From a virus, in IMG/VR virus record IMGVR_UViG_3300023174_000033, positions 186,001 to 250,000 of that record: a stretch of 64,000 nucleotides of DNA. One strand, written 5' to 3'. Position numbers and translations under genes: made by a program. How positions within the stretch are numbered: position 1 is the first letter of the stretch; the number at the start of each line of letters is the position of its first letter. The notes under the pieces were generated by a model. That model had not been told where the DNA came from and did not search any database. It saw nothing but the letters and a program-made list of their open reading frames with translations. Of the stretch, positions 46,985 through 55,291 are shown in pieces.

Positions 46985-48474
46985 AGCTCTGCTTCCAAAG
47001 CTTTAATTTCATCCATGACTTTTTTCAATTCCTCTTTTTTCTGCATCATTATCTTTTTATTCTTTTTCCTATCTGAATAAACATCCTTTAACATTTTAAT
47101 AGTTGGTGAATTTCTTTTTCTGAAAACAACACCATTAACACAAACCACATGGTCATCTTTATCAATCTTAGCACCATTATCACAAAATTCAGGATTTTTT
47201 GGATCTCGTACTCCAATAAAATTCTCAGGAGCTATAAACCATTGAATTTGACTTGTTGGGTAAAGCGAAGCGAAGTCATACGTTACGCACCACTGGTTCA
47301 TACCAACAATTGGATCTTTTACCCAACCACCAGCAATACCAACATTTTCCTCAGTATTTTTCTCACCTTTAAAAAGTACTATATTTTCTTGTTCCCTAAA
47401 TCTATTTCTCAATACACCCTCGGTAATTGCCAGCGATGCAAGCGCATTATTCATTTGGGACACAACATCAACAATTTTTATTTGAGCGAGTGATGAAATC
47501 GCATAGATGATTGAGATATAATTTTTAGATTCGTGTATCTTTTGAACAAGAACTGAGTCAACCGCGTTATAGTACATAAATGTTTCAAAATCATCTTCAT
47601 ATAACTTTTGAAGTGAGCCGGCATATTTAATCTTTTCAACCCCCACCAACTTACTTGAAACAAAGTCAAGTGAAGAAGATTCTTTTACTTTAATAGTAGT
47701 ATCACACACTTCATAAAGTTGCATATAATCAAAAATCATTCTATGTGCTGGCATTTCATAATCGGTCATCCATACTTTATTCATTCTTTTTGTTAAGGAT
47801 GAAACAGCGGGGTCAATTTTATATTCCTTACCATTTACTACTTTTTTTAATTTCTTTGCCCTATTAACAAGATACAACCAGTCATAGTTTACAAAGTTCC
47901 ACCCTGTAATCATTGGCATTTTTGGGATCATTTTGTAAAAGAAATTATACATCATGTCAAATTCATCATCATATTTGATATATTTGAACTTGTAATCAGC
48001 ATTGAATTTCTTAAAATACTTATTTGTATTATCTTTTATTCTTTGCTGCATATCTTCGGGCATCTCCCTTAATCCAAGTAGTATGATTTTATCTTCATAA
48101 ACAATTGAAATTGATAAAACTTGAGTTGGGGCCGTTTCGGCATCTGGAAACCCATCAACAATCTCAGTTTCAATATCCACAAAATATATTTTAGGAGTAT
48201 TGTATTCAAATATTTCATTTTTTTCATCATCGGGTAGAGAATCCAAAAACTCATAAATTGAATATCTATCCGGATGGCTTACAGGTTCTAACTTAACTGA
48301 TTTACCATCCCACGATTTAAAGACTTTATGCCTATCGGAATCACTATCATCGCATATTACATACTTCATTGGATTATCCCAATTGTAATATTTCAATTTT
48401 ATATCTCCGGATTTGTCAACGTAACTTACGATTAGTTTTTTACTACTTGAAAGGTATTGGGTATCTACTAACAT
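46981..48474 (-). CDS. Family B DNA polymerase, N-terminal half (split gp43-like)
   Basis: 497 residues versus about 900 for T4 gp43. The N-terminal domain is followed by the 3'-5' exonuclease motifs: Exo I KIYFVDIETEIVDGFPD (~residue 105), Exo II ITGWNFVNYDWLYLVNRA (~190) and Exo III TFMYYNAVDSVLVQKIH (~300). Then comes palm motif A VTYDFASLYPTS (~405). The protein stops after a helical KNKKIMMQKKEELKKVM segment that corresponds to the fingers. Motif B (KxxxNxxYG) and motif C (DTD) are absent. The rest must be encoded elsewhere, and the downstream DNA is an unrelated HAD gene on the other strand. No intein sequence is seen at the C-terminus. Confidence 0.9.
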   Translation of the reverse strand: MLVDTQYLSSSKKLIVSYVDKSGDIKLKYYNWDNPMKYVICDDSDSDRHKVFKSWDGKSVKLEPVSHPDRYSIYEFLDSLPDDEKNEIFEYNTPKIYFVDIETEIVDGFPDAETAPTQVLSISIVYEDKIILLGLREMPEDMQQRIKDNTNKYFKKFNADYKFKYIKYDDEFDMMYNFFYKMIPKMPMITGWNFVNYDWLYLVNRAKKLKKVVNGKEYKIDPAVSSLTKRMNKVWMTDYEMPAHRMIFDYMQLYEVCDTTIKVKESSSLDFVSSKLVGVEKIKYAGSLQKLYEDDFETFMYYNAVDSVLVQKIHESKNYISIIYAISSLAQIKIVDVVSQMNNALASLAITEGVLRNRFREQENIVLFKGEKNTEENVGIAGGWVKDPIVGMNQWCVTYDFASLYPTSQIQWFIAPENFIGVRDPKNPEFCDNGAKIDKDDHVVCVNGVVFRKRNSPTIKMLKDVYSDRKKNKKIMMQKKEELKKVMDEIKALEAEL

Positions 48475-48478
48475 TTTA

Positions 48479-49024
48479 TTAAAAGTCTATGTCAAAGTAA
48501 TCAATTAATTCTCCTTTTTCTGTTGTTAGAGTCAAATCACTTCTGTGATAAACGGTTACTTCATAATTCCTTCCGAGTTTAAAAAGTTTTTTTATGAAAG
48601 GAATATCAATATTGTTTTTGTTTACTCTTTCCTCGTCAACCATTACACACAGTACTCTTTTATCATCTTCATCTGTATAGTTTACCACTTCGTCTAAATG
48701 ATCTTTTTCAAGACCCTTTTTGGCAAAGCAAATAAATTTAGCTTCCATTTTCTCGTTACCTGGTAGGTAATTAAAGAAAATCGTTGTATTTGGTTCAATT
48801 TCTACTTCCTCCTTTGTGTAAATTCTTACCCACAAAAAAACAGCTTGCTTTTGAACAATTTTTGATTTAGGTATGAAATCTTCTTTTTCAAAATCTATAG
48901 TGTCCAATTCTATTTTTTGAGATTGTTCAACAATATCCTGATACATTAATTTGTCATCGGATACAATTTTCTTTAAATCCTTTCTATCCGGGAAGATTTC
49001 GTTATCAAAAAATAAGGCAGACAT
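48479..49024 (-). CDS. Unknown protein upstream of the split polymerase
   Basis: 181 residues from the ATG at 49024 (MSALFFDNEIFPDR); a start 10 codons upstream is possible. Mixed alpha/beta, with a beta-rich core (KQAVFLWVRIYTKEEVEIEP, KFICFAKKGLEKDHLDEVVN) and an acidic tail. The polymerase ATG is 5 nt downstream of its stop, so the two are co-transcribed. The tight coupling suggests a replication role, but no family is recognised. Confidence 0.55.
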   Translation of the reverse strand: MSALFFDNEIFPDRKDLKKIVSDDKLMYQDIVEQSQKIELDTIDFEKEDFIPKSKIVQKQAVFLWVRIYTKEEVEIEPNTTIFFNYLPGNEKMEAKFICFAKKGLEKDHLDEVVNYTDEDDKRVLCVMVDEERVNKNNIDIPFIKKLFKLGRNYEVTVYHRSDLTLTTEKGELIDYFDIDF

Positions 49025-49086
49025 AGTAAATTTTTTATTTTTTATATAAATCAAGCTTAAATTGTTTTCTTTCTTTTTATACTTGA

Positions 49087-49100
49087 TTTTTAATATATAT
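49087..49100 (+). promoter_or_regulatory. TTTTTAATATATAT motif, putative promoter
   Basis: Recurrent motif 19 nt upstream of the ATG at 49120, heading the + strand run to 53053. Confidence 0.5.
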
Positions 49101-49119
49101 CCTATAAATTATTTGTTTC

Positions 49120-49866
49120 ATGTTTATTAAAATTTTTGAAGAATTCACACAGGCTCAATTTGAACCAATAAAATCTTTCAGGTTACAAGATGATTTGAAC
49201 TCTGAATTTTGGGATGATTTTAATTTAGACTCTGAAATAAAATCCGAGTTGCTGAATTTAGCAAATGATTATTTTGAGAATTTAGATTTGGGTAATGTAG
49301 AATTAAAAGATGTGATTTTCACTGGATCCTTGGCTAATTACAATTGGAGCAAATACTCTGATATTGATTTGCACCTAGTTTTTGATTTTTCTGACGTGAA
49401 TGAGGATGTTGATTTGGTTAGAAAATACTTGGATGCTATTGAGAAGAGTTGGAAACTGCAACATGATATTCAAATAAAGGGATATGATGTAGAAATCTAT
49501 TGTCAAGATTCTAATCAGGAACATCATTCAACTGGCATTTATTCACTAATAAATGATGAGTGGATTAAGAAGCCAACCAAAGAAGATTTTGAACCTGATG
49601 AAGATTCAATAAAAAAGAAAGCTTCAATCTATATGGGTTCAATAAATGACCTTGAAAAAGACGTAGAATCTGGTAAATCTTATAATATTCTCAAATCCAA
49701 GATTAAAAAGATATGGAAAAAAATAAAAGATGCCAGACAAGCTGGACTTGAAAGAGAGGGTGAATTTTCTGTAGAAAACCTCGTTTTTAAATTGATGAGA
49801 AGGAATGGATACATAGAGAAATTTATGAATCTAAAAGCTAAATCTTATGATAAACAATACAAATAA
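49120..49866 (+). CDS. Nucleotidyltransferase-fold protein with targeting-like N-terminus
   Basis: 248 residues. It starts MFIKIFE|EFTQAQFE, with an IFE site. FTGSLANYNWSKYSDIDLHLVFDF near residues 67-90 is the GS...DxD motif of the polymerase-beta-like nucleotidyltransferase fold, and IKGYDVEIYCQD near 130 supplies the third acidic residue. The helical C-terminus (KSKIKKIWKKIKDARQAGLERE) is basic. It would transfer a nucleotide to RNA, protein or a small molecule. Similar predicted enzymes occur in other T4-like marine phages. If packaged and injected it could act early on the host; that is inference. Confidence 0.7.
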   Translation: MFIKIFEEFTQAQFEPIKSFRLQDDLNSEFWDDFNLDSEIKSELLNLANDYFENLDLGNVELKDVIFTGSLANYNWSKYSDIDLHLVFDFSDVNEDVDLVRKYLDAIEKSWKLQHDIQIKGYDVEIYCQDSNQEHHSTGIYSLINDEWIKKPTKEDFEPDEDSIKKKASIYMGSINDLEKDVESGKSYNILKSKIKKIWKKIKDARQAGLEREGEFSVENLVFKLMRRNGYIEKFMNLKAKSYDKQYK

Positions 49867-49868
49867 AT

Positions 49869-50555
49869 ATGATTAGAATTTCAGAAATAGAACAAGTATT
49901 TAAAGATTTATTTGATGAGGAAGAGGGTAAAGTAGGTTCGGTTGAAACTGTTTATGAACTTTCCAAAGATGAAGAATTTTATAAACTAGTTATTTCATTA
50001 CAAAATTTAATGACCGAAAATACTATTCTCATTCATACAAAATTTATATTCAAGTGTGACATAGATAAAAAACATCTAATTGATAGCTCCTTTATTTATT
50101 TATATGACATAAATTGTGTTTACAATAAAGTTGACTTCAAAAACACAATTGAGTTAAAACAGAAAATTGAAGATATTATTGATTCAAATGATTTTGGAGA
50201 GGATATTCAAATATTGTCAGACTTCATAGAAGCTCCGGCCATGTTCTTGAATTATTATCTAAAAAGGTCAAAGATAACAGAATATAGTGTCCATAATGTA
50301 AAATATGACCCGAAATTTAAGACTACTCCTTGTGATAGAGTAAGTTTTGATTTTGAAATCAATATTAATAATAACTATGATATTGATTTATCCATAACAA
50401 AAAAAGAAAAGACTGATCCAGAATCCAATGATGTTTATACTTTTCAATTCAAATTCTTTGAAGAATACAAAACTGTTGAATCTGATTCACTAAAAAATAT
50501 ACATTATATAATTGGTAGTAACATAGCCAAGATACTGGATGAAAAATTGAAATGA
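49869..50555 (+). CDS. Unknown protein
   Basis: 228 residues, alternating strands and helices, acidic. It starts 3 nt after the nucleotidyltransferase stop and is clearly co-transcribed with it. Contains SSFIYLYDINCVYNKVDFKN and VSFDFEININNNYDIDLSITKKEK, suggesting two beta layers. No family recognised. The N-terminus (MIRISEIEQVFKDLFDEEEG) does not fit the targeting set well. Confidence 0.5.
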   Translation: MIRISEIEQVFKDLFDEEEGKVGSVETVYELSKDEEFYKLVISLQNLMTENTILIHTKFIFKCDIDKKHLIDSSFIYLYDINCVYNKVDFKNTIELKQKIEDIIDSNDFGEDIQILSDFIEAPAMFLNYYLKRSKITEYSVHNVKYDPKFKTTPCDRVSFDFEININNNYDIDLSITKKEKTDPESNDVYTFQFKFFEEYKTVESDSLKNIHYIIGSNIAKILDEKLK

Positions 50556-50594
50556 TTTCTAAATATATAGAAACATATAAAATAATAGATTTTT

Positions 50595-51359
50595 ATGAGA
50601 AACGATAGTAGTCAAAATTATAAAACACCTTATAGTAATATTTCTAATTTTAGAGAGTTCACAGATAATGTCCGTAAAGAAAAGGATGAATTGAAAAAAT
50701 TAGATAGAAAATTGAAGAAGCAAGATAGGGAAATTACAAACCCGCATCCGGATGGTATGAATTTTAATACTATAACTCATAAAATGGATAAAAATATCAC
50801 AAAGAAAGATTTAGAAGATAGAATCAAAGCTTTGGAAGATGATGGTGTTGAAGATACTGACCACAAATATAAAATTTCAGAGTCCAAAAGAAGGGTGAGA
50901 ACCTTTGAACATATGGATATGGAACACCATCACGAAGAAACACCATCCCATATGGATCACTCTGGTGAGACTACTTCATATATGTTCTTCACAAATATAA
51001 AAACAATACATCGTTTAGTTAGCGAAATGTTACAATTTGACAAACAATCAGTTAATACCCTATTGAACGATGGTCACAATTGGGCCGAAGATCATTTATC
51101 CGTAGCAAAAGAAAGTGTTAGTCACGTTTTCAATTTCCTTACAAACAAAACAATTAAGGAAAACCACCAAGGATTTAATTATATGTTCTTTGAAAATATT
51201 GAATCAATTCATAAAATGTGTGAGAAAATTTTACAAATGGGTGAATCTGAAATTGATATGATTCTACAAGATGGTCACGATTGGGCAGAGGATCATATAT
51301 CCGCCGCTAAAGAAAATGTGGAACAAGTCCACGATTTCCTAGAAAATGAAATGATGTAA
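50595..51359 (+). CDS. His-rich protein with a duplicated helical module
   Basis: 254 residues. The N-terminal ~100 residues are charged and coiled-coil-like (RKEKDELKKLDRKLKKQD). A His/Met-rich linker follows (MDMEHHHEETPSHMDHSGE, ~110-128). Two copies of a ~57-residue helical module come next (SYMFFTNIKTIHRLVSEML...DGHNWAEDHLSVAKESV at ~130-186 and NYMFFENIESIHKMCEKIL...DGHDWAEDHISAAKENV at ~195-251). The GHxWAEDH signature is identical in both. The His/Asp content hints at metal binding. The stop overlaps the next gene's ATG. Confidence 0.6.
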   Translation: MRNDSSQNYKTPYSNISNFREFTDNVRKEKDELKKLDRKLKKQDREITNPHPDGMNFNTITHKMDKNITKKDLEDRIKALEDDGVEDTDHKYKISESKRRVRTFEHMDMEHHHEETPSHMDHSGETTSYMFFTNIKTIHRLVSEMLQFDKQSVNTLLNDGHNWAEDHLSVAKESVSHVFNFLTNKTIKENHQGFNYMFFENIESIHKMCEKILQMGESEIDMILQDGHDWAEDHISAAKENVEQVHDFLENEMM

Positions 51360-52867
51360 TGAAACTTAGAAGATACATTGATTTTTTATTACCTATTAAC
51401 GAATCTGAATTAGTTTATTCAGATAGATTCAGAAAACTATTAAGTAAAATAGATTCACCAGTCGCTCAAGGTCTAATAGATTTGGAGAAAAAAGACCATG
51501 AATTTCCTAATAACTATATTGATATCGGAGATAATAAGAATCAAATTACTTTTATCACAGACAGAAAGGCAAAAGAATTGATTTCAAGTACAGAATCTAA
51601 AAAAGTCACACATATGGGTTCTGGTCATTTAACACACTCAGAATCCAATAATAATATTTTTGATGCTCTGGGATATACACCAGAAGGTCCACAAACATAT
51701 CATCCGCAACCAAATGAGGAAGGTGTTATAGAATCAGAATATACATCCCCAACATCAGGTAATGTATACTGTAAAGTTGTGTTCCCTGGTGGTATTTCTA
51801 TTATCAATAAAAGTAGATTGAGAACTGTTGATTTGTCAAAATTACCATTTACTAAAAATAGACAACCAGGTAGGGTTGGAGCTTCAATTCAAACTTTATT
51901 AAGAACTGCGAATGTTAGTTTTTCAAATGCTGAAATTGAACAGTTTGTGAATAAATATAAATCTGAATTTGATAAATTCAATGATGCTTTCAGAAACTTT
52001 GAATTAGTTTCTGGAAATGCAATTCACCATTGGTATCAATATGAAAATTATCTACATGGTAGATCAAAAGGACAATTAAGTAACTCATGTATGTGTTCAG
52101 CATCGGAAAGATGGTTACAAATCTATACACAAAATCCTGATGTCTGTCAATTACTTATCTTAAAAGATGATGACCAACAAGATAAAATAAAAGGGAGAGC
52201 TCTTGTTTGGAAATTATCATTACCTAAAGACATCACTTATGTTGATAGAATTTACACACATGATGATTCTGATTTGGAACTTTTCAAACAATATATTGCA
52301 CAACAAGGATGGTATTTGAAAAAGAGATATACAAGTTCTACTAATGATACCACGATGATCGCGCCAGATGGTTCGGAATCAAGACCAGCAATGTTGGAAG
52401 TCAGATTAAAGGATAAAGAATATGGTAGTTATCCATATTTGGATACTTTAAAATTCTATTCACCTACAAATGGTATATTATCTTCAGAGGGTGGTGAATA
52501 CCAATTAGAAGACACTGGTGGTGGATATTCTAACCAAGAATGTGACTACTGTGGTGGAGATGGTTATGTAGAGTGTGGTGATTGTTATGGTAGAGGTAGA
52601 TTGAGATGTGATGAGTGTAGCAATGGAAAGATTGAATGTCCAGAATGTGAGGGTGCTGGTGAACTTGAATGTAGTACCTGTGATGGTAAAGGTGTAGATG
52701 ATGAAGGAAACCCCTGTGAAGATTGCAATGGCGATGGTACAAAAAAGTGTGAAGACTGTTTCGGTAATGGTGAAAGAGATTGCCCAGATTGCGATGGTGA
52801 AGGTTATGTAGAATGTCCCAACTGTGATGGTAACGGACAGAATTCTTGCCACGAATGTAATTACTAA
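51359..52867 (+). CDS. Protein with expanded DnaJ-type zinc ribbons and targeting-like N-terminus
   Basis: 502 residues. It starts MKLRRYIDFLLPINE|S, with the same INE site proposed for the capsid protein. A middle domain (~215-330) contains HHWYQYENYLHGRSKGQLSN, then CMCSASERWLQIY and a beta segment, loosely similar to the middle domain of the ankyrin protein at 25329. From residue ~395 to the end there are about ten CxxC(x)G(x)G motifs (CDYCGGDG, CGDCYGRG, CPECEGAG, CEDCNGDG and others), where DnaJ has four. This should bind several zinc ions in an extended hairpin array. A chaperone-like or RNA/protein-binding function is possible. Confidence 0.7.
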   Translation: MKLRRYIDFLLPINESELVYSDRFRKLLSKIDSPVAQGLIDLEKKDHEFPNNYIDIGDNKNQITFITDRKAKELISSTESKKVTHMGSGHLTHSESNNNIFDALGYTPEGPQTYHPQPNEEGVIESEYTSPTSGNVYCKVVFPGGISIINKSRLRTVDLSKLPFTKNRQPGRVGASIQTLLRTANVSFSNAEIEQFVNKYKSEFDKFNDAFRNFELVSGNAIHHWYQYENYLHGRSKGQLSNSCMCSASERWLQIYTQNPDVCQLLILKDDDQQDKIKGRALVWKLSLPKDITYVDRIYTHDDSDLELFKQYIAQQGWYLKKRYTSSTNDTTMIAPDGSESRPAMLEVRLKDKEYGSYPYLDTLKFYSPTNGILSSEGGEYQLEDTGGGYSNQECDYCGGDGYVECGDCYGRGRLRCDECSNGKIECPECEGAGELECSTCDGKGVDDEGNPCEDCNGDGTKKCEDCFGNGERDCPDCDGEGYVECPNCDGNGQNSCHECNY

Positions 52868-52870
52868 ACT

Positions 52871-53053
52871 ATGGAAAATATACTCTCATACGAAGATTTC
52901 ATTACAGAAGGATATAACAAACCAAGAAAGGGTATGAAATCTAGATGGTCTGTTAAATACAAGAAGAAGATAAATTGTAGTAGTCCCAATCTTGGATTTT
53001 CACAAAAGCAATATTGTAAAAGAAAGAGAAAGGGTGGAAAATATAAGTCATAA
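52871..53053 (+). CDS. Small basic protein with capsid-targeting-like N-terminus
   Basis: 60 residues. MENILSYEDFITE|G fits the targeting pattern; the rest is strongly basic (NKPRKGMKSRWSVKYKKK, then GFSQKQYCKRKRKGGKYKS). The motif KYKKKINCSSPNLGFSQKQYC resembles a small family found in various T4-like phages and large viruses. After cleavage it would be a ~47-residue DNA-binding-type peptide, like T4 internal proteins. It is 3 nt downstream of the zinc-ribbon gene and followed by a strong terminator. Confidence 0.7.
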   Translation: MENILSYEDFITEGYNKPRKGMKSRWSVKYKKKINCSSPNLGFSQKQYCKRKRKGGKYKS

Positions 53054-53054
53054 A

Positions 53055-53080
53055 AAAACCCACCAAATTTGGTGGGTTTT
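53055..53080. terminator. Bidirectional terminator between the small basic gene and tmRNA
   Basis: A 26-bp perfect palindrome (AAAACCCACCAAA and its complement), placed directly after the + strand stop at 53053 and 6 nt beyond the tmRNA 3' end on the minus strand. Confidence 0.85.
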
Positions 53081-53086
53081 TATTTG

Positions 53087-53437
53087 TGGAGATGCGGGGC
53101 TCCGACTCCCCGGTCTTCCTCGACTAGACCTAAAATATCCTTCACAGACTTAGTCAAGTTTTTCTAAACTGACAAAATATTCAATTTGATTTTACGATTC
53201 TAACTGACAGATAACATCGTGAGTTTTACAGACTCAATACTGTTGAAAACAATTAAGCTACAGAAGCTACCTCGTTTGTCTTGAGGATGTTGTTTTGTAG
53301 GGCAAATACTAATTCTTCTTTGCTAGCTACTTCGTTTGTGTTGCCATTTACAGCTTTGATACCTTATTTAATTGGTCGATATCACCCAATGCCTGCTATT
53401 TTAACCCTACGACGCGAATCAATTCCATTTCATCCCC
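53087..53437 (-). ncRNA. ssrA: Phage-encoded tmRNA
   Basis: 351 nt. The 5' end GGGGATG pairs with CATCTCC at the 3' end. This 7-bp acceptor stem has a G3-U70 wobble and an A discriminator, the alanyl-tRNA synthetase identity. The 5' region (AAATGGAATTGATTCG) and the 3' region (TTGACTAAGTCTGTGAAG) match conserved tmRNA segments. A tag frame starts with GGC about 93 nt from the 5' end, near the usual resume position, and runs 30 codons to TAA. The T loop (AGTCGGAG between CGGGG and CCCCG) is 8 nt and lacks the usual TTCGA. The 3' end is followed by CA, not CCA. It would rescue stalled ribosomes with SmpB, which is not encoded here. Confidence 0.88.
53253..53345 (-). other. tmRNA tag reading frame
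   Basis: 30 sense codons from GGC (Gly) to TAA. The tag starts GNTNEVASKEE, has a middle part LVFALQNN and ends LKTNEVASVA. TNEVAS occurs twice, at the start and end. It is longer than usual bacterial tags and ends in SVA rather than LAA. The resume codon is assigned by position and frame; it is not proven. Confidence 0.7.
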
Positions 53438-53447
53438 ATTAGAGTAT

Positions 53448-53462
53448 GTTATATATTAAAAA
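53448..53462 (-). promoter_or_regulatory. TTTTTAATATATAAC motif (minus strand), tmRNA promoter
   Basis: A near-perfect copy of the recurrent motif, ending about 10 nt upstream of the predicted tmRNA 5' end. The spacing is that of a -10 element or a T4 late-type promoter, and it anchors the promoter interpretation of all copies. Confidence 0.6.
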
Positions 53463-53474
53463 GAAAATAAAAGT

Positions 53475-53915
53475 TTAAAAAGGAAGGTCATCATCAAAAT
53501 CAAAACTTTTTTTACCACTACTTTCTTTGTAGTAAAAATCGAATGTAATCAATGGTTTTTTGTCCTTGGTATACCAAAGGTCCACTGCTGGCTCGTATGA
53601 TACGAGTATATCTTTATGGATTTTTTTCATCAATCCAATTAAGGAAGAAAATGTGGAAAATTTTCTATCTTGTTCTAAAATAAACTCCATAACAAAATCT
53701 TTATCATGGACAGTCACAGTGTAATTCTTTACACCAGAGTTCCTAATCATCTGTCTTATGGTGGAAGCTAAATGTTCAAATGCAACCTTCACCTCATCAT
53801 TATCATCTTCTGTCTCTTGACTTTTGGGAGATAATTCCGAATTGAAGTCAAAGTCAAACTCATCATCTGATTCATCATATTTTTCAAAAGTTCTTATGTG
53901 TTTATTCCAATTCAT
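53475..53915 (-). CDS. Acidic protein, possible targeting-like N-terminus
   Basis: 146 residues. MNWNKHIRTFE|K is a weak fit to the targeting set (T-F-E). An acidic stretch (DESDDEFDFDFNSELSPKSQETEDDNDE) precedes a compact alpha/beta domain (HLASTIRQMIRNSGVKNYTVTVHDKDFVMEFIL). It overlaps the metallopeptidase stop by one base and is on the same strand as the tmRNA. No family recognised. Confidence 0.55.
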   Translation of the reverse strand: MNWNKHIRTFEKYDESDDEFDFDFNSELSPKSQETEDDNDEVKVAFEHLASTIRQMIRNSGVKNYTVTVHDKDFVMEFILEQDRKFSTFSSLIGLMKKIHKDILVSYEPAVDLWYTKDKKPLITFDFYYKESSGKKSFDFDDDLPF

Positions 53916-55288
53916 TAGTCGAAGCGAATTTTTATTGTATTTTCACTAAATGAAATACTAGGTTGATATCTATGTTCAGCGAATAACTTTTCTAACATTT
54001 TCACATCGTCATGGAAATCATTTAATTCACCATTTATAATTTCCATACTCATAACAAGTTTACCTTCTTCACTTGTATATTTTATTTGATTATAGGTGCG
54101 CAATCTTCTTGCTTCACCCACCATTCTAGAATACTTTTTGGAAACTTCCTCATCAATTCCAATTTTTCTTTTAACCGATAAACTGTTCCAATTGCAAGAC
54201 ACTGAAGCTTTGCAAAGTTTCTCAAGATAGGTTATATTTTGAGATTCCGAGTTTCTATGTTCATCAAAATACCCAACAGATATATTTGTACATTCTGGTA
54301 CCAAGTCAATAAAGTTTGCTGAATCGGTAAATACTCCAGTTGGGTCTAAATTCAATTTCATCCCATAATTGTTCATCTCATCACAGAGAGATTTAGCAAA
54401 CTCATTTGAGCAACACTGAACCCCCATCTGTTGGGTAATTACTGAAAAATAATTTCTTCTATCAAACGAGACTACTTTCTTTATATCTTTCATGAAAGAG
54501 TAATTTCCATAATTATTAGCAACCGCTCTAGAACCAATACCACCTCTTTCTTCTCCTATGAAGAACCAATAAACACCCGGTACATTGTTGTGGATCATGT
54601 ACATCAATACCGTGACACCAGCTTTGTCATCAGCTCCTAGAATTGATTTACCATCTGTTGCTATAAATGTCTGACCATCTTTCTCAAACTCAATAAGGTT
54701 TATTTCATTCTTTGATCTTGATGCAGTATCAAGGTGGCAAGTGAAAGCTGTATCGGACTTACCTATAACGTGGTAATAGTTACCATGTCCGTCTTTTTTC
54801 AAAAAGTTGGGTAAATACTTAACCACCTCTTCTTCATATCCGTGTGGATAAGTTTCAGTGACTAATGATAAAAATGTGCCTTTTATATCACTTGGGTCAT
54901 ATTGAAACTCTGGTATATCTACAAATTCATATTCATCCCCCTCGTCCTCACCACCGGTATCCAATAATTTATTATATGCGGTAACAAATTTCTGAATTTG
55001 TTCATCTGAAAATTGAGTTCCAAAATAGTTTTTTAAAAATGCGGTTATCCTAACATCTATGTTGTGACCTGATATAGTTACTGTAAACCTACCTTCTTTA
55101 TCCGATAGGTCAACTTTTTCTACACGCATTACGTTCCGGATAGTAGGATTTGAATCCAAGTCGTAAAGGGACCAAGCCACTTCAGAGTTCTGTGTTTGTG
55201 CTAGTTTATCTAACATAATCCAGAAATCATCGGAAAATTTAATTAGTGGATCGGGTTTATAATTTTTCCCCTTTTTATCTTTAGCCAT
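53915..55288 (-). CDS. M20/M28/M42-type zinc metallopeptidase
   Basis: 457 residues. After a ~150-residue N-terminal region come FTCHLDTAS (His and Asp ligands, near residue 185), LGADDKAGVTVLMYMI (bridging Asp, ~220), WFFIGEERGGIGS (catalytic Glu pair, ~245) and KVVSFDRRNY (Asp, ~275). A later His in VGYFDEHRNSE would be the last ligand. This order is that of co-catalytic di-zinc amino/carboxypeptidases. It would trim peptides or a specific substrate. It lies between the NFACT-R gene and the tmRNA on one strand. Whether it acts on tagged peptides is unknown. Confidence 0.8.
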   Translation of the reverse strand: MAKDKKGKNYKPDPLIKFSDDFWIMLDKLAQTQNSEVAWSLYDLDSNPTIRNVMRVEKVDLSDKEGRFTVTISGHNIDVRITAFLKNYFGTQFSDEQIQKFVTAYNKLLDTGGEDEGDEYEFVDIPEFQYDPSDIKGTFLSLVTETYPHGYEEEVVKYLPNFLKKDGHGNYYHVIGKSDTAFTCHLDTASRSKNEINLIEFEKDGQTFIATDGKSILGADDKAGVTVLMYMIHNNVPGVYWFFIGEERGGIGSRAVANNYGNYSFMKDIKKVVSFDRRNYFSVITQQMGVQCCSNEFAKSLCDEMNNYGMKLNLDPTGVFTDSANFIDLVPECTNISVGYFDEHRNSESQNITYLEKLCKASVSCNWNSLSVKRKIGIDEEVSKKYSRMVGEARRLRTYNQIKYTSEEGKLVMSMEIINGELNDFHDDVKMLEKLFAEHRYQPSISFSENTIKIRFD

Positions 55289-55291
55289 GGA

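Noticed and set aside
46981-47100. Possible split intein at the polymerase C-terminus
   Set aside because: The C-terminal sequence is a charged helix (KKEELKKVMDEIKALEAEL) without the Cys/Ser start or conserved blocks of an intein N-terminal half.
52505-52852. Antisense open frame of 115 codons opposite the zinc-ribbon region
   Set aside because: Thr/Ile-rich translation is the mirror of the repetitive CxxCxGxG coding sequence; no start context, and the + frame has clear zinc motifs.
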